This document shows, one piece after another, positions 1 through 8,825 of a stretch of 64,000 bases of DNA (position 1 is the stretch's first letter; every line of letters begins with the position of its first letter). The notes beneath the pieces were generated by a model. The model saw only the letters and a program-made list of their open reading frames with translations. It had not been told where the DNA came from and ran no database searches. Both the position numbers and the translations under genes were made by a program. Source of the stretch: JABDMH01 sp965223105 (GTDB lineage Bacteria; Bacteroidota; Bacteroidia; Chitinophagales; Saprospiraceae); assembly GCA_965223105.1 (NCBI GenBank), contig OZ244987.1, positions 4,278,001 to 4,342,000 of the forward strand. Direction: 5' to 3'.

Positions 1-146
1 CGTTGAGGTCTACTTAGCACCTGACCAGGTTTGTTCACCACACTTTTGGGTACCAAGCTCTGCATGAAGGGCAATAGAATGGTGGCTCCCAGCCCTTTTA
101 ATGCGGCTCGTCGATTCTGTATCTTATCTGAATGCATCAGGGTCAT
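1..146 (-). CDS. DUF1552 family protein, N-terminus only
   Basis: The gene runs off the left edge of the window, leaving 48 codons with no stop. The translation begins MTLMHSDKIQNRRAALKGLG and continues into a hydrophobic stretch (ATILLPFMQSLVP). This twin-arginine-like leader is typical of DUF1552 proteins, which usually start with an RR-x-x-LKG-x-G signal. The ATG at 146-144 overlaps the TGA of the upstream haem-motif gene (145-143) as ATGA, so the two are probably translationally coupled. DUF1552 genes are known to pair with DUF1592/DUF1588 genes in Bacteroidota, Planctomycetes and Verrucomicrobia, which supports the call. The function of DUF1552 is not established. Only the leader is visible, so the family call rests on leader and context. 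Confidence 0.7.
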   Translation of the reverse strand, partial: MTLMHSDKIQNRRAALKGLGATILLPFMQSLVPKSVVNKPGQVLSRPQ

Positions 147-2128
147 TTTTTTATATAAAGTTCAGTCATATCACTTCGTCTATGACGAAATGGATAGCTA
201 TTCACCAGGGCGATCATCATACCTTCGCTATCAAAATCATTATCAAGTAAGCTCCTTTTCATATGCTTCAGGGTTGGAGAATCGGTAAAAGTAATCCCTC
301 TTCCCAAAGCATAAGACATCATCTTACGGGCAAAATTTTCGGCAAATTTTTCCTTTTCTTCACTTAAAGCTTCTTTCAGATCCGAAGGTCCCTGTATCAC
401 CTTTCCATTTTCCATTACTGTTCGGGTATCTATCGAAATTTCACCGCGGTAGTACTGCCTCCATTGGCCAACAGCATTAAAATTTTCCATGGCGAATCCG
501 ATCGGATCCATTTTTTGATGGCATCCGGCACAATTGGGTGAAGCGCGATGCTTCTCCAGAATCTCGCGTAGATCCAGTGCTTGTGAGGCATCATCTCCTG
601 ACTCATCCAATTCTGGCACATCCGGAGGGGGTGGCGGCGCTGGTGTGCCCAACACCTGCTCCAAAACCCACTGACCACGTAAGACTGGACTGGTGCGATT
701 GGGAAGAGATGTTGCGGTCAAGATGGCACCCATACCAAGGATGCCTCCACGGCCATAATCCGACACTTTTACCGGCCTAAAATCCTGTCCTGAAATCCCT
801 GGTACTCCGTAGTGCTCAGCAAGAACTTCATTCAAGAATGTATAATCACCGCCTATGAGTTCCAGAAGATTCTTACGAGAAGTAAAGACATGGTGAAAGA
901 ATTTGACTACTTCCCGATGCATGGATTGAGCTACAGATTCTGTGAAATGTGGATACAATTCGGGATCCACCTGTGGTGTTGTTAAAGCCTCCTCAACACC
1001 GAGCCATTGTGGAGCAAAAGTGGCCGAAAAGCGCTGAAATTTATGATCACTCATCATTCTTAATGTCTCTCTCCTGAGAACATCTGGATGATGTAAATCT
1101 TCCTGATAGGCAGTCTGAAGTAGTTGCTGGTCTGGCATAGATGACCAAAGCAAATAGGAAAGCCGGGTGGCTAACTCCAAATTAGATATTGCATAAGGTT
1201 CATGGGTTGGCAGGTTGATTTCGGTGCGATAAAGAAACATGGGAGAAACCAGGATCCGCTTGACGACGATCTGCATAGCGAGATCAAATCCATCTCGTTT
1301 TTTCCAGAGACCTTTGAAATACAGCTCGTCAAAAAACCTCAATAACTCAGACTTATCCTCGGCAGTAAGAAAACCCCGAAAAGTGCGCGTTGCAAAAGGC
1401 ACGATGATCTCCTGAGCAACCGAAGAAGGTTTTTGCCATCGCACACTGTCTCTGCCAAGCCATGACATCACCTGATTCCAGGTACGTCGAAATACGGTAG
1501 GGCGATATCGGGTCGGCTGGATTTTCCTCCAACCGGCCTCATCTCTCCTCAATGCATTGACGATGGAATCAGCTGCCATGTAGTAACGCTCCATCATCAG
1601 CGGTGTCATAAACAAAACCCCCGATTGATTGTCAAAACCCTCTCCACCACCTCCTTCTTTGGGAAAGTAGCTCATGGCATCAAAATCCACATCCAACAAA
1701 TCCTTTATGGTATAACTATACTCGCGGTGGGTCAGGCGCCGCAGCACCGAAGGACCAGGATCAGGGTTCATTAAAGCGGCATCCAATACCTTATTGATGG
1801 CGTAAATGAACGAGTCTTTTTCAGCTTGACTCATTCTGGGTTTCCCCTCTGGAGGCATCTGATCCGTCTCCACCAATTTAATAACTTTTTGCCAGGTCTC
1901 CCCCCTCCTGATCACACTCGGGACATAATAGAATATATCCAGATCGAGACCAGCTTTCTTATCTGCAGCATTATGACAAGAAGTACAGTGCTTGGCCATG
2001 ATGGGGTGAGTCACTCGCCTCCACTCTCGATCAGCTTTGGTATCAGATCTTAATGGCAATCCCAGCATCAAAGTCATCATGACTGTGAATAAGGTCCTGC
2101 AAATAACCATCATATGTGAGCAGTGCAT
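143..2128 (-). CDS. DUF1592/DUF1588/DUF1585 protein with cytochrome c-like haem motif
   Basis: About 661 residues if translation starts at 2128. The frame is open to 2194, but the 2128 start gives a plausible signal peptide (CRTLFTVMMTLMLGLPL). A CTSCH haem-binding motif lies near residue 48, as in the planctomycete-type cytochrome c (PSD1) domain. Next come a DUF1587-like stretch (RRLTHREYSYTIKDLL), the DUF1592 region (NLELATRLSYLLWSSMPD), DUF1588 with a second CxxCH (CAGCHQKMDPIGF, about residue 533), and a C-terminal DUF1585 (FARKMMSYALGRG). The second CxxCH is a normal DUF1588 feature. These proteins are exported and thought to be redox-related, but no reaction is proven. The stop overlaps the start of the downstream DUF1552 gene, so the two form an operon. 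Confidence 0.88.
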   Translation of the reverse strand: MHCSHMMVICRTLFTVMMTLMLGLPLRSDTKADREWRRVTHPIMAKHCTSCHNAADKKAGLDLDIFYYVPSVIRRGETWQKVIKLVETDQMPPEGKPRMSQAEKDSFIYAINKVLDAALMNPDPGPSVLRRLTHREYSYTIKDLLDVDFDAMSYFPKEGGGGEGFDNQSGVLFMTPLMMERYYMAADSIVNALRRDEAGWRKIQPTRYRPTVFRRTWNQVMSWLGRDSVRWQKPSSVAQEIIVPFATRTFRGFLTAEDKSELLRFFDELYFKGLWKKRDGFDLAMQIVVKRILVSPMFLYRTEINLPTHEPYAISNLELATRLSYLLWSSMPDQQLLQTAYQEDLHHPDVLRRETLRMMSDHKFQRFSATFAPQWLGVEEALTTPQVDPELYPHFTESVAQSMHREVVKFFHHVFTSRKNLLELIGGDYTFLNEVLAEHYGVPGISGQDFRPVKVSDYGRGGILGMGAILTATSLPNRTSPVLRGQWVLEQVLGTPAPPPPPDVPELDESGDDASQALDLREILEKHRASPNCAGCHQKMDPIGFAMENFNAVGQWRQYYRGEISIDTRTVMENGKVIQGPSDLKEALSEEKEKFAENFARKMMSYALGRGITFTDSPTLKHMKRSLLDNDFDSEGMMIALVNSYPFRHRRSDMTELYIKK

Positions 2129-2384
2129 CGTGTCTACTAAGTTATTGAAATTCTGCCTTTTGAGTTTGAAGGAAATCTGAATAAATCGGTCCACTCAAGG
2201 CCTTCTGCTGCGGTAAATGCCATCTTGTGCCCCTCAGTGGAAAAGCACTCATTGATTAGGCAAATGAAAGATCTACAAGCTGAAGCACCCACTACTCAGT
2301 CGCATTTTAGATTCATGTAAAGACACAGGTGGCAATCCACCATACCTTGTGGTCAATTCTATAGGATGAAGATCATCCCAATAT

Positions 2385-3989
2385 TCATGGACCTTTCAGT
2401 GCTTGGCCTAAACCCTCTTCCGAGAGAAAAATCATCTGAATTTCTTCTGGAGTCAGGGCACGATCAAAAACCGAAACCTCGTCCATTTTACCGATGTAAT
2501 TCAAACCCAGATAGATTTTGGCTTTCTCAAGGTCCCAGGTAAAGGGCTCAGCTATCTTCCTGCTGCCTTGAGACTGACCATTGATATAAAAAGTCGCTGT
2601 ACCCGGATTATCACTATTTAAGTTTTCAAAGGTGATGACCACATGGGTCCAAACATCGCGTCCAAAAGGCCTCTTTTGTGCGACTACTAGTCGATTCGTA
2701 AAATCGGGATTCTGGTCAGGACCAACATCTTGAGGATTCCATACCGATAGGTCTCCGAATACACCCATGCGAAACTGCCTGGGGTTTTTATCGGAGAAAT
2801 CCACCCACAGCGCTGCATCATTATAAGCAACATCGGTGATCTGTATGGGATCACAATAACCGGGCTCCAGATCTTGCTCCGGATTCAGACTCAACCACAG
2901 GCTGATGGTTCCACTCCAATCATTTTCACGGTAATTGACATTGTCTTTGGCTTCAAAAAAAAGTACCGGATCGGCCTTCTTGTCAAATTGGAGCGCATTT
3001 CCGAAGCGACCTTCGCCCTTGGCTATAGAGACATGATCTACCTGAATGCCCGGTGTTTTATCTTCTGAATTCTTGTAATCTGGAGCTGTAAAGATCCCAT
3101 GGTCACCCTTGGAAAAATCGGCCGTGGCTCCATGATCGAAGGAACTGAAAAAGGTCAAATGGGAAGCAAGTCCCTCAAGCACGGTTTTTCTTTGATTCCG
3201 GATGTAATCGGCCACTTCGCCAACGGTTGCCAACCAAACACTATTTTCTTCATCTTGGGCAAAGGCCATCAATTCTTCCAGCATCTGTACTTTGGTCGTT
3301 TGCCGACCTTCCTCACCGATCTCATGTCCTGCCAGTACTACCCAGGTATTTTCTTCGATGGCTTGATCCAAGATCGGTTGGATATCTTGTTTGAAGTCCT
3401 TGCCATCCATTTCAATACCTTGCACTTGAGCGAGATCGACAAACCACGGATCATTGGCTGCCTCATTAAGCCATCCCCGGCCGGACACAAAAAGCTCAGC
3501 GATCAGAGGTACATAGCTTCGGGTACTTGCTCCTCTTCCCACAAAGCTCTGGCCACAGGTGTAGGCAAAAGAGCGGGGTGTTACCCCGAGAAGACCATTC
3601 ACCATTTGGTTGGCCTGCATCAGCTCCTCCCGCATTGAAGCCAAACTATAATCCTCCAGAGCCCTTCCCCGCGACCAACTAAAATTCCCTGAACAAGGAT
3701 GAACAATCGTATGATTGCCGATTTCATGCCCATCTATCACCGCCTGCTTCCACTTCTCCAGTCTTTTTTCGACCCCACTAGGAACTACGTAGTAAGTAAC
3801 CTGAACGTCATTTTTCTTGAATAGAGACAGACCTACATCTACGTTACTTAGACGTGCATCGTCAAAACTCAGACTCAGGGCAGCCTTTTTTCCTTCCGGC
3901 CAGGAAAAATTTGTCTGGGCACCACCCATCACTAAAAGGCTTTGCCAAAGGAAGATCGAAACTGCGGTCCTTATCAGTAGAAATTTCAT
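2385..3989 (-). CDS. Secreted polysaccharide deacetylase (NodB/CE4) with LamG-like domain
   Basis: 534 residues with an N-terminal signal peptide (hydrophobic residues 3-24, ending MGGAQ). Residues about 35-240 form a NodB homology domain: motif 1 is SFDDAR with Asp43 and Asp44, and motif 2 is NHTIVHP with His93 and His97, the usual metal ligands of family-4 carbohydrate esterases. Residues about 280-525 look like a LamG/concanavalin jellyroll (GTISLWLSL, then YIGKMDEVSVFDRALTPEEI near the end), probably for glycan binding. The likely role is deacetylation of an extracellular polysaccharide. It shares the minus strand with the DUF1592 gene but is separated from it by about 250 bases. The substrate cannot be read from sequence. 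Confidence 0.88.
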   Translation of the reverse strand: MKFLLIRTAVSIFLWQSLLVMGGAQTNFSWPEGKKAALSLSFDDARLSNVDVGLSLFKKNDVQVTYYVVPSGVEKRLEKWKQAVIDGHEIGNHTIVHPCSGNFSWSRGRALEDYSLASMREELMQANQMVNGLLGVTPRSFAYTCGQSFVGRGASTRSYVPLIAELFVSGRGWLNEAANDPWFVDLAQVQGIEMDGKDFKQDIQPILDQAIEENTWVVLAGHEIGEEGRQTTKVQMLEELMAFAQDEENSVWLATVGEVADYIRNQRKTVLEGLASHLTFFSSFDHGATADFSKGDHGIFTAPDYKNSEDKTPGIQVDHVSIAKGEGRFGNALQFDKKADPVLFFEAKDNVNYRENDWSGTISLWLSLNPEQDLEPGYCDPIQITDVAYNDAALWVDFSDKNPRQFRMGVFGDLSVWNPQDVGPDQNPDFTNRLVVAQKRPFGRDVWTHVVITFENLNSDNPGTATFYINGQSQGSRKIAEPFTWDLEKAKIYLGLNYIGKMDEVSVFDRALTPEEIQMIFLSEEGLGQALKGP

Positions 3990-4029
3990 GATTACATGTT
4001 TTCTCCAAATTTCGAAAATAATTTCATTG

Positions 4030-4920
4030 GTTAGGTGGCACTTTGTTGTGGCATTGTGGTATTGTGGTATTGTGGTATTGTGGGGTTATGGGGTTGAATG
4101 GTTTATGGGTTTAATGTTTAATGAGAAGGTATGTGTCATAATATAGGGATCGGTAAGCCCATAACGCAGTGGAGGGATTGCCGAGCCCGGGTATAGTTGT
4201 GGGAATGTGGAGTTGTGGGATTGTGGGGTTATGGTATTGTGGGATTTGTAGGGTTGAATCGTTGAATGGTTTAAGGGTTTAATGTTGAGAAGATATTTGT
4301 TGTAGTATAGGGATCGGTAAGCCCATAACGCAGTGGAGGGATTGCCGAGCCCGGGTATAGTTGTGGGAATGTGGAGTTGTGGTATTGTGGTGTTGTGGTG
4401 TTGTGGGGTTGTGGGATTTATGGTGTTGAATCGTTGAAGTGTTTAATTGTTTAATTGTTGAGTGAGTATGTGTTATAGTATCTGGATCGGTGAGCCCAAA
4501 CGCAGTGGAGGGATTGCTGAGCCTGGGGTATAACTGTGGGATTGTGGAATTGTGGGGTTATGGTATTGTGGGGTTGTGGGATTTGTAGTGTTGAATGGGG
4601 GGGGGTTGAATCGTTTAAGTGTTTAATTGTTTAATTGTTGAGTGAGTATGTGTTATAGTATCTGGATCGGTAAGCCCAAAACGCAGTGGAAGGATTGCCG
4701 AGCCCGAGGTATAACTGTGGGATTGTGGTATTGTGGGGTTGGGGGATTTGTAGTGTTGAATCGTTTAATCGTTTAATTGTTGAAAAGGAATGTGTAATGG
4801 TATAGGGATCGGTAGGCCCAAACGCAGTGGAGGGATTGCCGAGCCCGGGGTATAGTGGTGGGATTGCGGCGTTGTGGTATTTTCGTATTATGGTCCTATG
4901 GGGTTGTGGGGTTGTGGATG
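4030..4920. repeat. TTGTGG minisatellite with five ~165-bp units
   Basis: The 900-base gap between two minus-strand genes is made of short TTGTGGTAT/TTGTGGGGT minisatellite runs alternating with a conserved segment, GGATCGGTAAGCCC...ACGCAGTGGAGGGATTGC. The conserved segment occurs near 4146, 4312, 4484, 4663 and 4807, giving a unit of about 145-180 bp. Another shared piece is a GTTTAATTGTTTAATTG run. The same TTGTGG tract recurs in repeat family B (23811-26290) and at the right edge of the window (63871-64000). I see no gene here. The right end of the tract supplies the last codons of the amidohydrolase gene. Confidence 0.85.
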
Positions 4921-6623
4921 AAATACACCTTGCTGATTTCTTCAGAGGTAATTTTATAAATGGCGATGGCCTCCAGAGGCTCCGATCCCAGACCGGTTAC
5001 CCGTTCATGATCGATCACGGTGTTTCCCTGTATCATCCTATTGACCAGCTGGCAGTGCAGCTCAGGAGCATTTTCAAATAAGGCCGAATAGGAAGCCCTC
5101 ATATCTTCTTTTCCCTTGGACAAGAGATTATTGGGAAAACCATACAATTCGACATTTTCAGCGTAAGGTGCCAGAAAGGCTTCAATGTTTCGCTGGTTAT
5201 AGCCATTGAGTTGCTGCTGTACCAGATGCTCGGGTGTAGGCCGGGCCAAGGTATCCGGATCAAGCAGATAACCTCGATTGAGGAGCAAATGAATGTCTTG
5301 TAGGGCATTTAGATCCGCTAGGGGATTGGCATTAAGCAGCACCAGGTCTGCTCTTTTCCCCACCTCGATACTGCCGATTTCAGATGCACGGCCCAGCGCG
5401 TGGGCACCGCCGATGGTCGAAGCCTTGATTATCTGGGCATTTGATAGACCCGCGGCTTTCATGGCCCCTATCTCATGATAAAATGAGGAAGCGTGAAGTG
5501 TTCCAATATTGCCGGCATCAGTACCAGTGGCTATCTTTACACCCTGGTCTTGCAGCAATTTGAGATTGGCGTACATAACCTGCCGCCGCTCATTATCTAC
5601 CACTGAAAATTCCTTTTCCTCTTCAATCATTTGCCTTTGTAGATGACCCTCGGCAAGATGCCGTAAATGATCCAAAGAGCCCAGGGGAATAGGAGGACTC
5701 ACACTAAAATCCGCCTCCCCGAGTTCTAAGGAGCCAGTAAAGGCTTTTCCGTAGTTTCCTCCCACAACGAGAGTGGGTATGTAAACAGCATCATTGGCTT
5801 TAAGAAGTTTTAGAAAATCCTCGTCAATGGGATGATCTCTCACACTGTGCACTAGAACATCGGCACCAGCCTTTAAGGACAATTTGGCCGTATTTAGCTC
5901 GGTAGCATGTACAGCAACCCGAAGACTGTTGGCATGACATTTCTCGATGGTGGCTTTGACGATCTCGTAGGTAGATTCGGCGGGCAAGGCAGGCAAATTA
6001 ATGTACCAGATCTTGATAAAGTCTGGCCTATAGGGTGTCTGTTGCTCTACTAAGTTGATCGCCTCTTGCTTAGAATTGACTTTGATGATGGGGGGATCCT
6101 CGATAGCGAAGGCCGGAGGCTGATAGGTGGAAATCAGGGGTCCGGTTGTGAACAACTGGGCTTTTAGATGATCGTCCTTAAATTCTTGGCGAATATCGAA
6201 ATTGGACATAGGACCACCGATATCCATCACCGAAGTGATTCCGCACTTGAGATACCTGGATAAAAAATCGCCGGCATTATCGCGCACCCACTGGATTTCT
6301 TCATCATATGGCCGGTACCTGGTCAAATCAATAGCATCTGGACGAGTGTAAATTCCTCCGGATTGGAAGAGATGGATATGGGCATCTATGAGACCCGGAA
6401 TCAAAAACTTCCCAGTACCATCAATCGTAATGACATCATCAACTGGCCCCTGAATCTTGCCCAGACTGCTGATTACTCCATCTTCTAAGTAGATATCGCC
6501 ACGATTAAAGGTCTGCCCTTCAACATCAAGCCACTGGATATTTTGAATCAGAATCGATGGTTGAGCACCGCCGCCTAATGGGATGATGAGGAGTACTGCT
6601 AAAAAAAGACGCATTTTTGCCAT
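4896..6623 (-). CDS. Secreted amidohydrolase (imidazolonepropionase-like) with SnoaL-like C-terminal domain
   Basis: 575 residues. The signal peptide is within residues 1-20; Met4 (6614) is an alternative start. The metal-dependent hydrolase core spans about 25-450: HxH motif DAHIHLF (His82, His84), His239 in AVHATE, His259 in VLVHS, and Asp369 in GTDAG, matching the beta-1, -5, -6 and -8 ligands of imidazolonepropionase- and prolidase-type amidohydrolases. Residues about 455-575 resemble a SnoaL/NTF2-like domain (QRNIEAFLAPYAENVELYGF). The fusion may bind a small molecule or mediate dimerisation. The last six residues (HNPTTP) are encoded by the TTGTGG minisatellite, so the native C-terminus may have been replaced. 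The substrate is unknown. Confidence 0.87.
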   Translation of the reverse strand: MAKMRLFLAVLLIIPLGGGAQPSILIQNIQWLDVEGQTFNRGDIYLEDGVISSLGKIQGPVDDVITIDGTGKFLIPGLIDAHIHLFQSGGIYTRPDAIDLTRYRPYDEEIQWVRDNAGDFLSRYLKCGITSVMDIGGPMSNFDIRQEFKDDHLKAQLFTTGPLISTYQPPAFAIEDPPIIKVNSKQEAINLVEQQTPYRPDFIKIWYINLPALPAESTYEIVKATIEKCHANSLRVAVHATELNTAKLSLKAGADVLVHSVRDHPIDEDFLKLLKANDAVYIPTLVVGGNYGKAFTGSLELGEADFSVSPPIPLGSLDHLRHLAEGHLQRQMIEEEKEFSVVDNERRQVMYANLKLLQDQGVKIATGTDAGNIGTLHASSFYHEIGAMKAAGLSNAQIIKASTIGGAHALGRASEIGSIEVGKRADLVLLNANPLADLNALQDIHLLLNRGYLLDPDTLARPTPEHLVQQQLNGYNQRNIEAFLAPYAENVELYGFPNNLLSKGKEDMRASYSALFENAPELHCQLVNRMIQGNTVIDHERVTGLGSEPLEAIAIYKITSEEISKVYFIHNPTTP

Positions 6624-6664
6624 TTTGGTCTCAGAGATACAAAATAATACAACGCCACTTCTGA

Positions 6665-8640
6665 ATGCCCACCCTGGACCTTTTTCCTTGAAAAACTACG
6701 GCCCGCCTGGCGCTCGCATCAAAACTCGCCCTTAGCGATATCTTTTTCAAGCATGGGGCTATCGTCATCTGGGCTTTAGCAATATTTCTGACGGCTCGAA
6801 CAGTTGGTGCTCTTTCCCAGCCCGCGACCTTGTTTTTCTGAGGAAAAATCTCCTAAGGGCATCGCGGTTAGCGCAATCTCAACCTAACGCCGCCCCCTTT
6901 GAAAGGGGTACAGTGCTCCAACCAATAGGTTGGCTAGCACTGTGGGGGATGATATATCTAGCTAGTATCTTAATGACCACATTACTTCATTAGTGAACTT
7001 ACTCCTGCTAATGTTTTTCTACTTTTTGGTGGCAAAAAGTAGAGCAAAAAGCCACCCTGGACCTTTTTCCTTGAAAAAACTACGGCTTGCCTGGCGCTCG
7101 CATCAAAACTCGCCCTTAGCGATATCTTTTTCAAGCATGGGGCTCTCGTCATCTAGGCTTTATGCTTTATTCATTACCGGCTCGAACAGTTGGTGCTCTT
7201 TCCCAGCCCGCAGCCTTGTTTTTCTAAGGAAAAATCTCCCAAGGGCATCCCGGCTGGTGCAGTCTCAACATAACGCTGCCTCCTTTGATAGCGGTAGAGG
7301 ATTACAATCAATCGGTGTTAGCACTGGGGATGACATATTTCAGCTAGTATCTCAATGACAACATCACTACATTAGTGAAACCTACTCCTGCTAATGTTTT
7401 TTCTACTTTTTGGTGGCAAAAATTAGAGCAAAAAGCCACCCTGGACCTTTTTCCTTGAAAAACTACGGCCCGCCTGACGCTCGCACCAAAACTCGCCCTT
7501 AGTAATATCTTTTTCAAGCATGGGGCTCTCGTCATCTGGGCTTCTGAAATATTCCGTACCGGCTCGAACAGTAGGTGCTCTTTCCCCAGCCCGCGACCTT
7601 GTTTTTCTGAGGAAAAATCTCCTAAGGGCATCGCGGTTAGCGCAATCTCAACCTAACGCCGCCCCCTTTGAAGGGGGGTACAGTGCTCCAACCAATAGGT
7701 TGGCTAGCACTGTGGGGGATGATATATCTAGCTAGTATCTTAATGACCACAAGACTTCATTAGTGAACTTACTCCTGCTAATGTTTTTCTACTTTTTGGT
7801 GGCAAAATGTAGAGCAAAAAGCCACCCTGGATCTTTTTCCTTGAAAAACTATGGTCTCCCTCAGCAGCTCGCACCAGAACTCGCCCTTGATGGCTGGTTC
7901 CCAAGTTTGACTTTCTCGTCATATTGGTTTTTTCTACTTTTTGGTGGCAAAATGTAGAGCAAAAAGCCACCCTGGATCTTTTTCCTCGAAAAAATCTCCA
8001 AAGGGCATCCCACTAATCAGACTTACTAACGAAACTAAGATTAATTAGTAAACACTAAGGCTATCCTTGTTTTTTCTACTTTTTGGTGGCAAAAAGTAGA
8101 GCAAAAAGCCACCCTGGACCTTTTTCCTTGAAAAACTACGGCCCGCCTGACGCTCGCACCAAAACTCGCCCTTAGTAATATCTTTTTCAAGCATCGGGCT
8201 ATCGTCTTCTGGGCTTCAAGCAATATTTCTGACGGCTCGAACAGTTGGTGCTCTCTTGCCGCCCGCAGCCTTGTTTTTCTGAGGAAAAATCTCCTAAGGG
8301 CATCCTGGCCAGCGCATTCTCAATTTAACGCCGCCCCCTTTGAAAGGTTAGGGGATTATAACCAATAGGTGGTTAGCACTCTGGGGGATGACATATTTCA
8401 TCTAGTATCTCAATGGCAACATTACTTCATTAGTGAACTTACTCCTGCTAATGTTCTTTCTACTTTTTGGTGGCAAAAAGTAGAGCAGAAAGCCACGCTG
8501 GATCTTTTTCCTTGAAAAAACTACGGCTTGCCTGGCGCTCGCACCAGAACTCGAACATTTGGTGCTCTTTCCCATCCCGCGATCTTATCTCTCAAAGGAT
8601 AAATCTCCTAAGGGAATCTTGGCAACGCTTGCTGATGTAG
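6665..8640 (+). repeat. Hairpin repeat array A1 (unit ~390 bp, some ~140 bp)
   Basis: The whole divergent gap between the amidohydrolase and the histidine kinase is a head-to-tail array. Each unit begins with TCTACTTTTTG, loop GTGG, CAAAAAGTAGA (a perfect 11-bp stem; first copy 7018-7043). It continues GCAAAAAGCCACCCTGG, then a CTTGAAAAA ... TTTTTCAAG inverted repeat, a GGCTCGAACAGTTGGTGCTC block, and TTTTTC-TGAG-GAAAAA. Palindrome copies start near 7018, 7402, 7786, 7927, 8066 and 8456; a partial unit without the palindrome begins at 6665. Some stems carry mismatches (CAAAATGTAGA at about 7805 and 7951). The short ORFs inside are repeat translations and have no support as genes. Confidence 0.9.
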
Positions 8641-8825
8641 ATTACTTTAGTATAAAGCAGGGTTTAAGTTGCTGGCTTGAATTATGGTCATAGGCTGCGA
8701 TTTATCTTGCTCATACACATGCTCCTGCTAACACAAATTTGTCATTTTACATACACAATACTCGAACCTTTGTAATTTTCGATTTATCTCCCGATATTAA
8801 TCCCCAAGCATTAGCTTAACCGTAC

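Noticed and set aside
31..288. An 85-codon plus-strand frame at the left edge
   Set aside because: It is antisense to the well-supported DUF1592 and DUF1552 genes and has no recognisable features.
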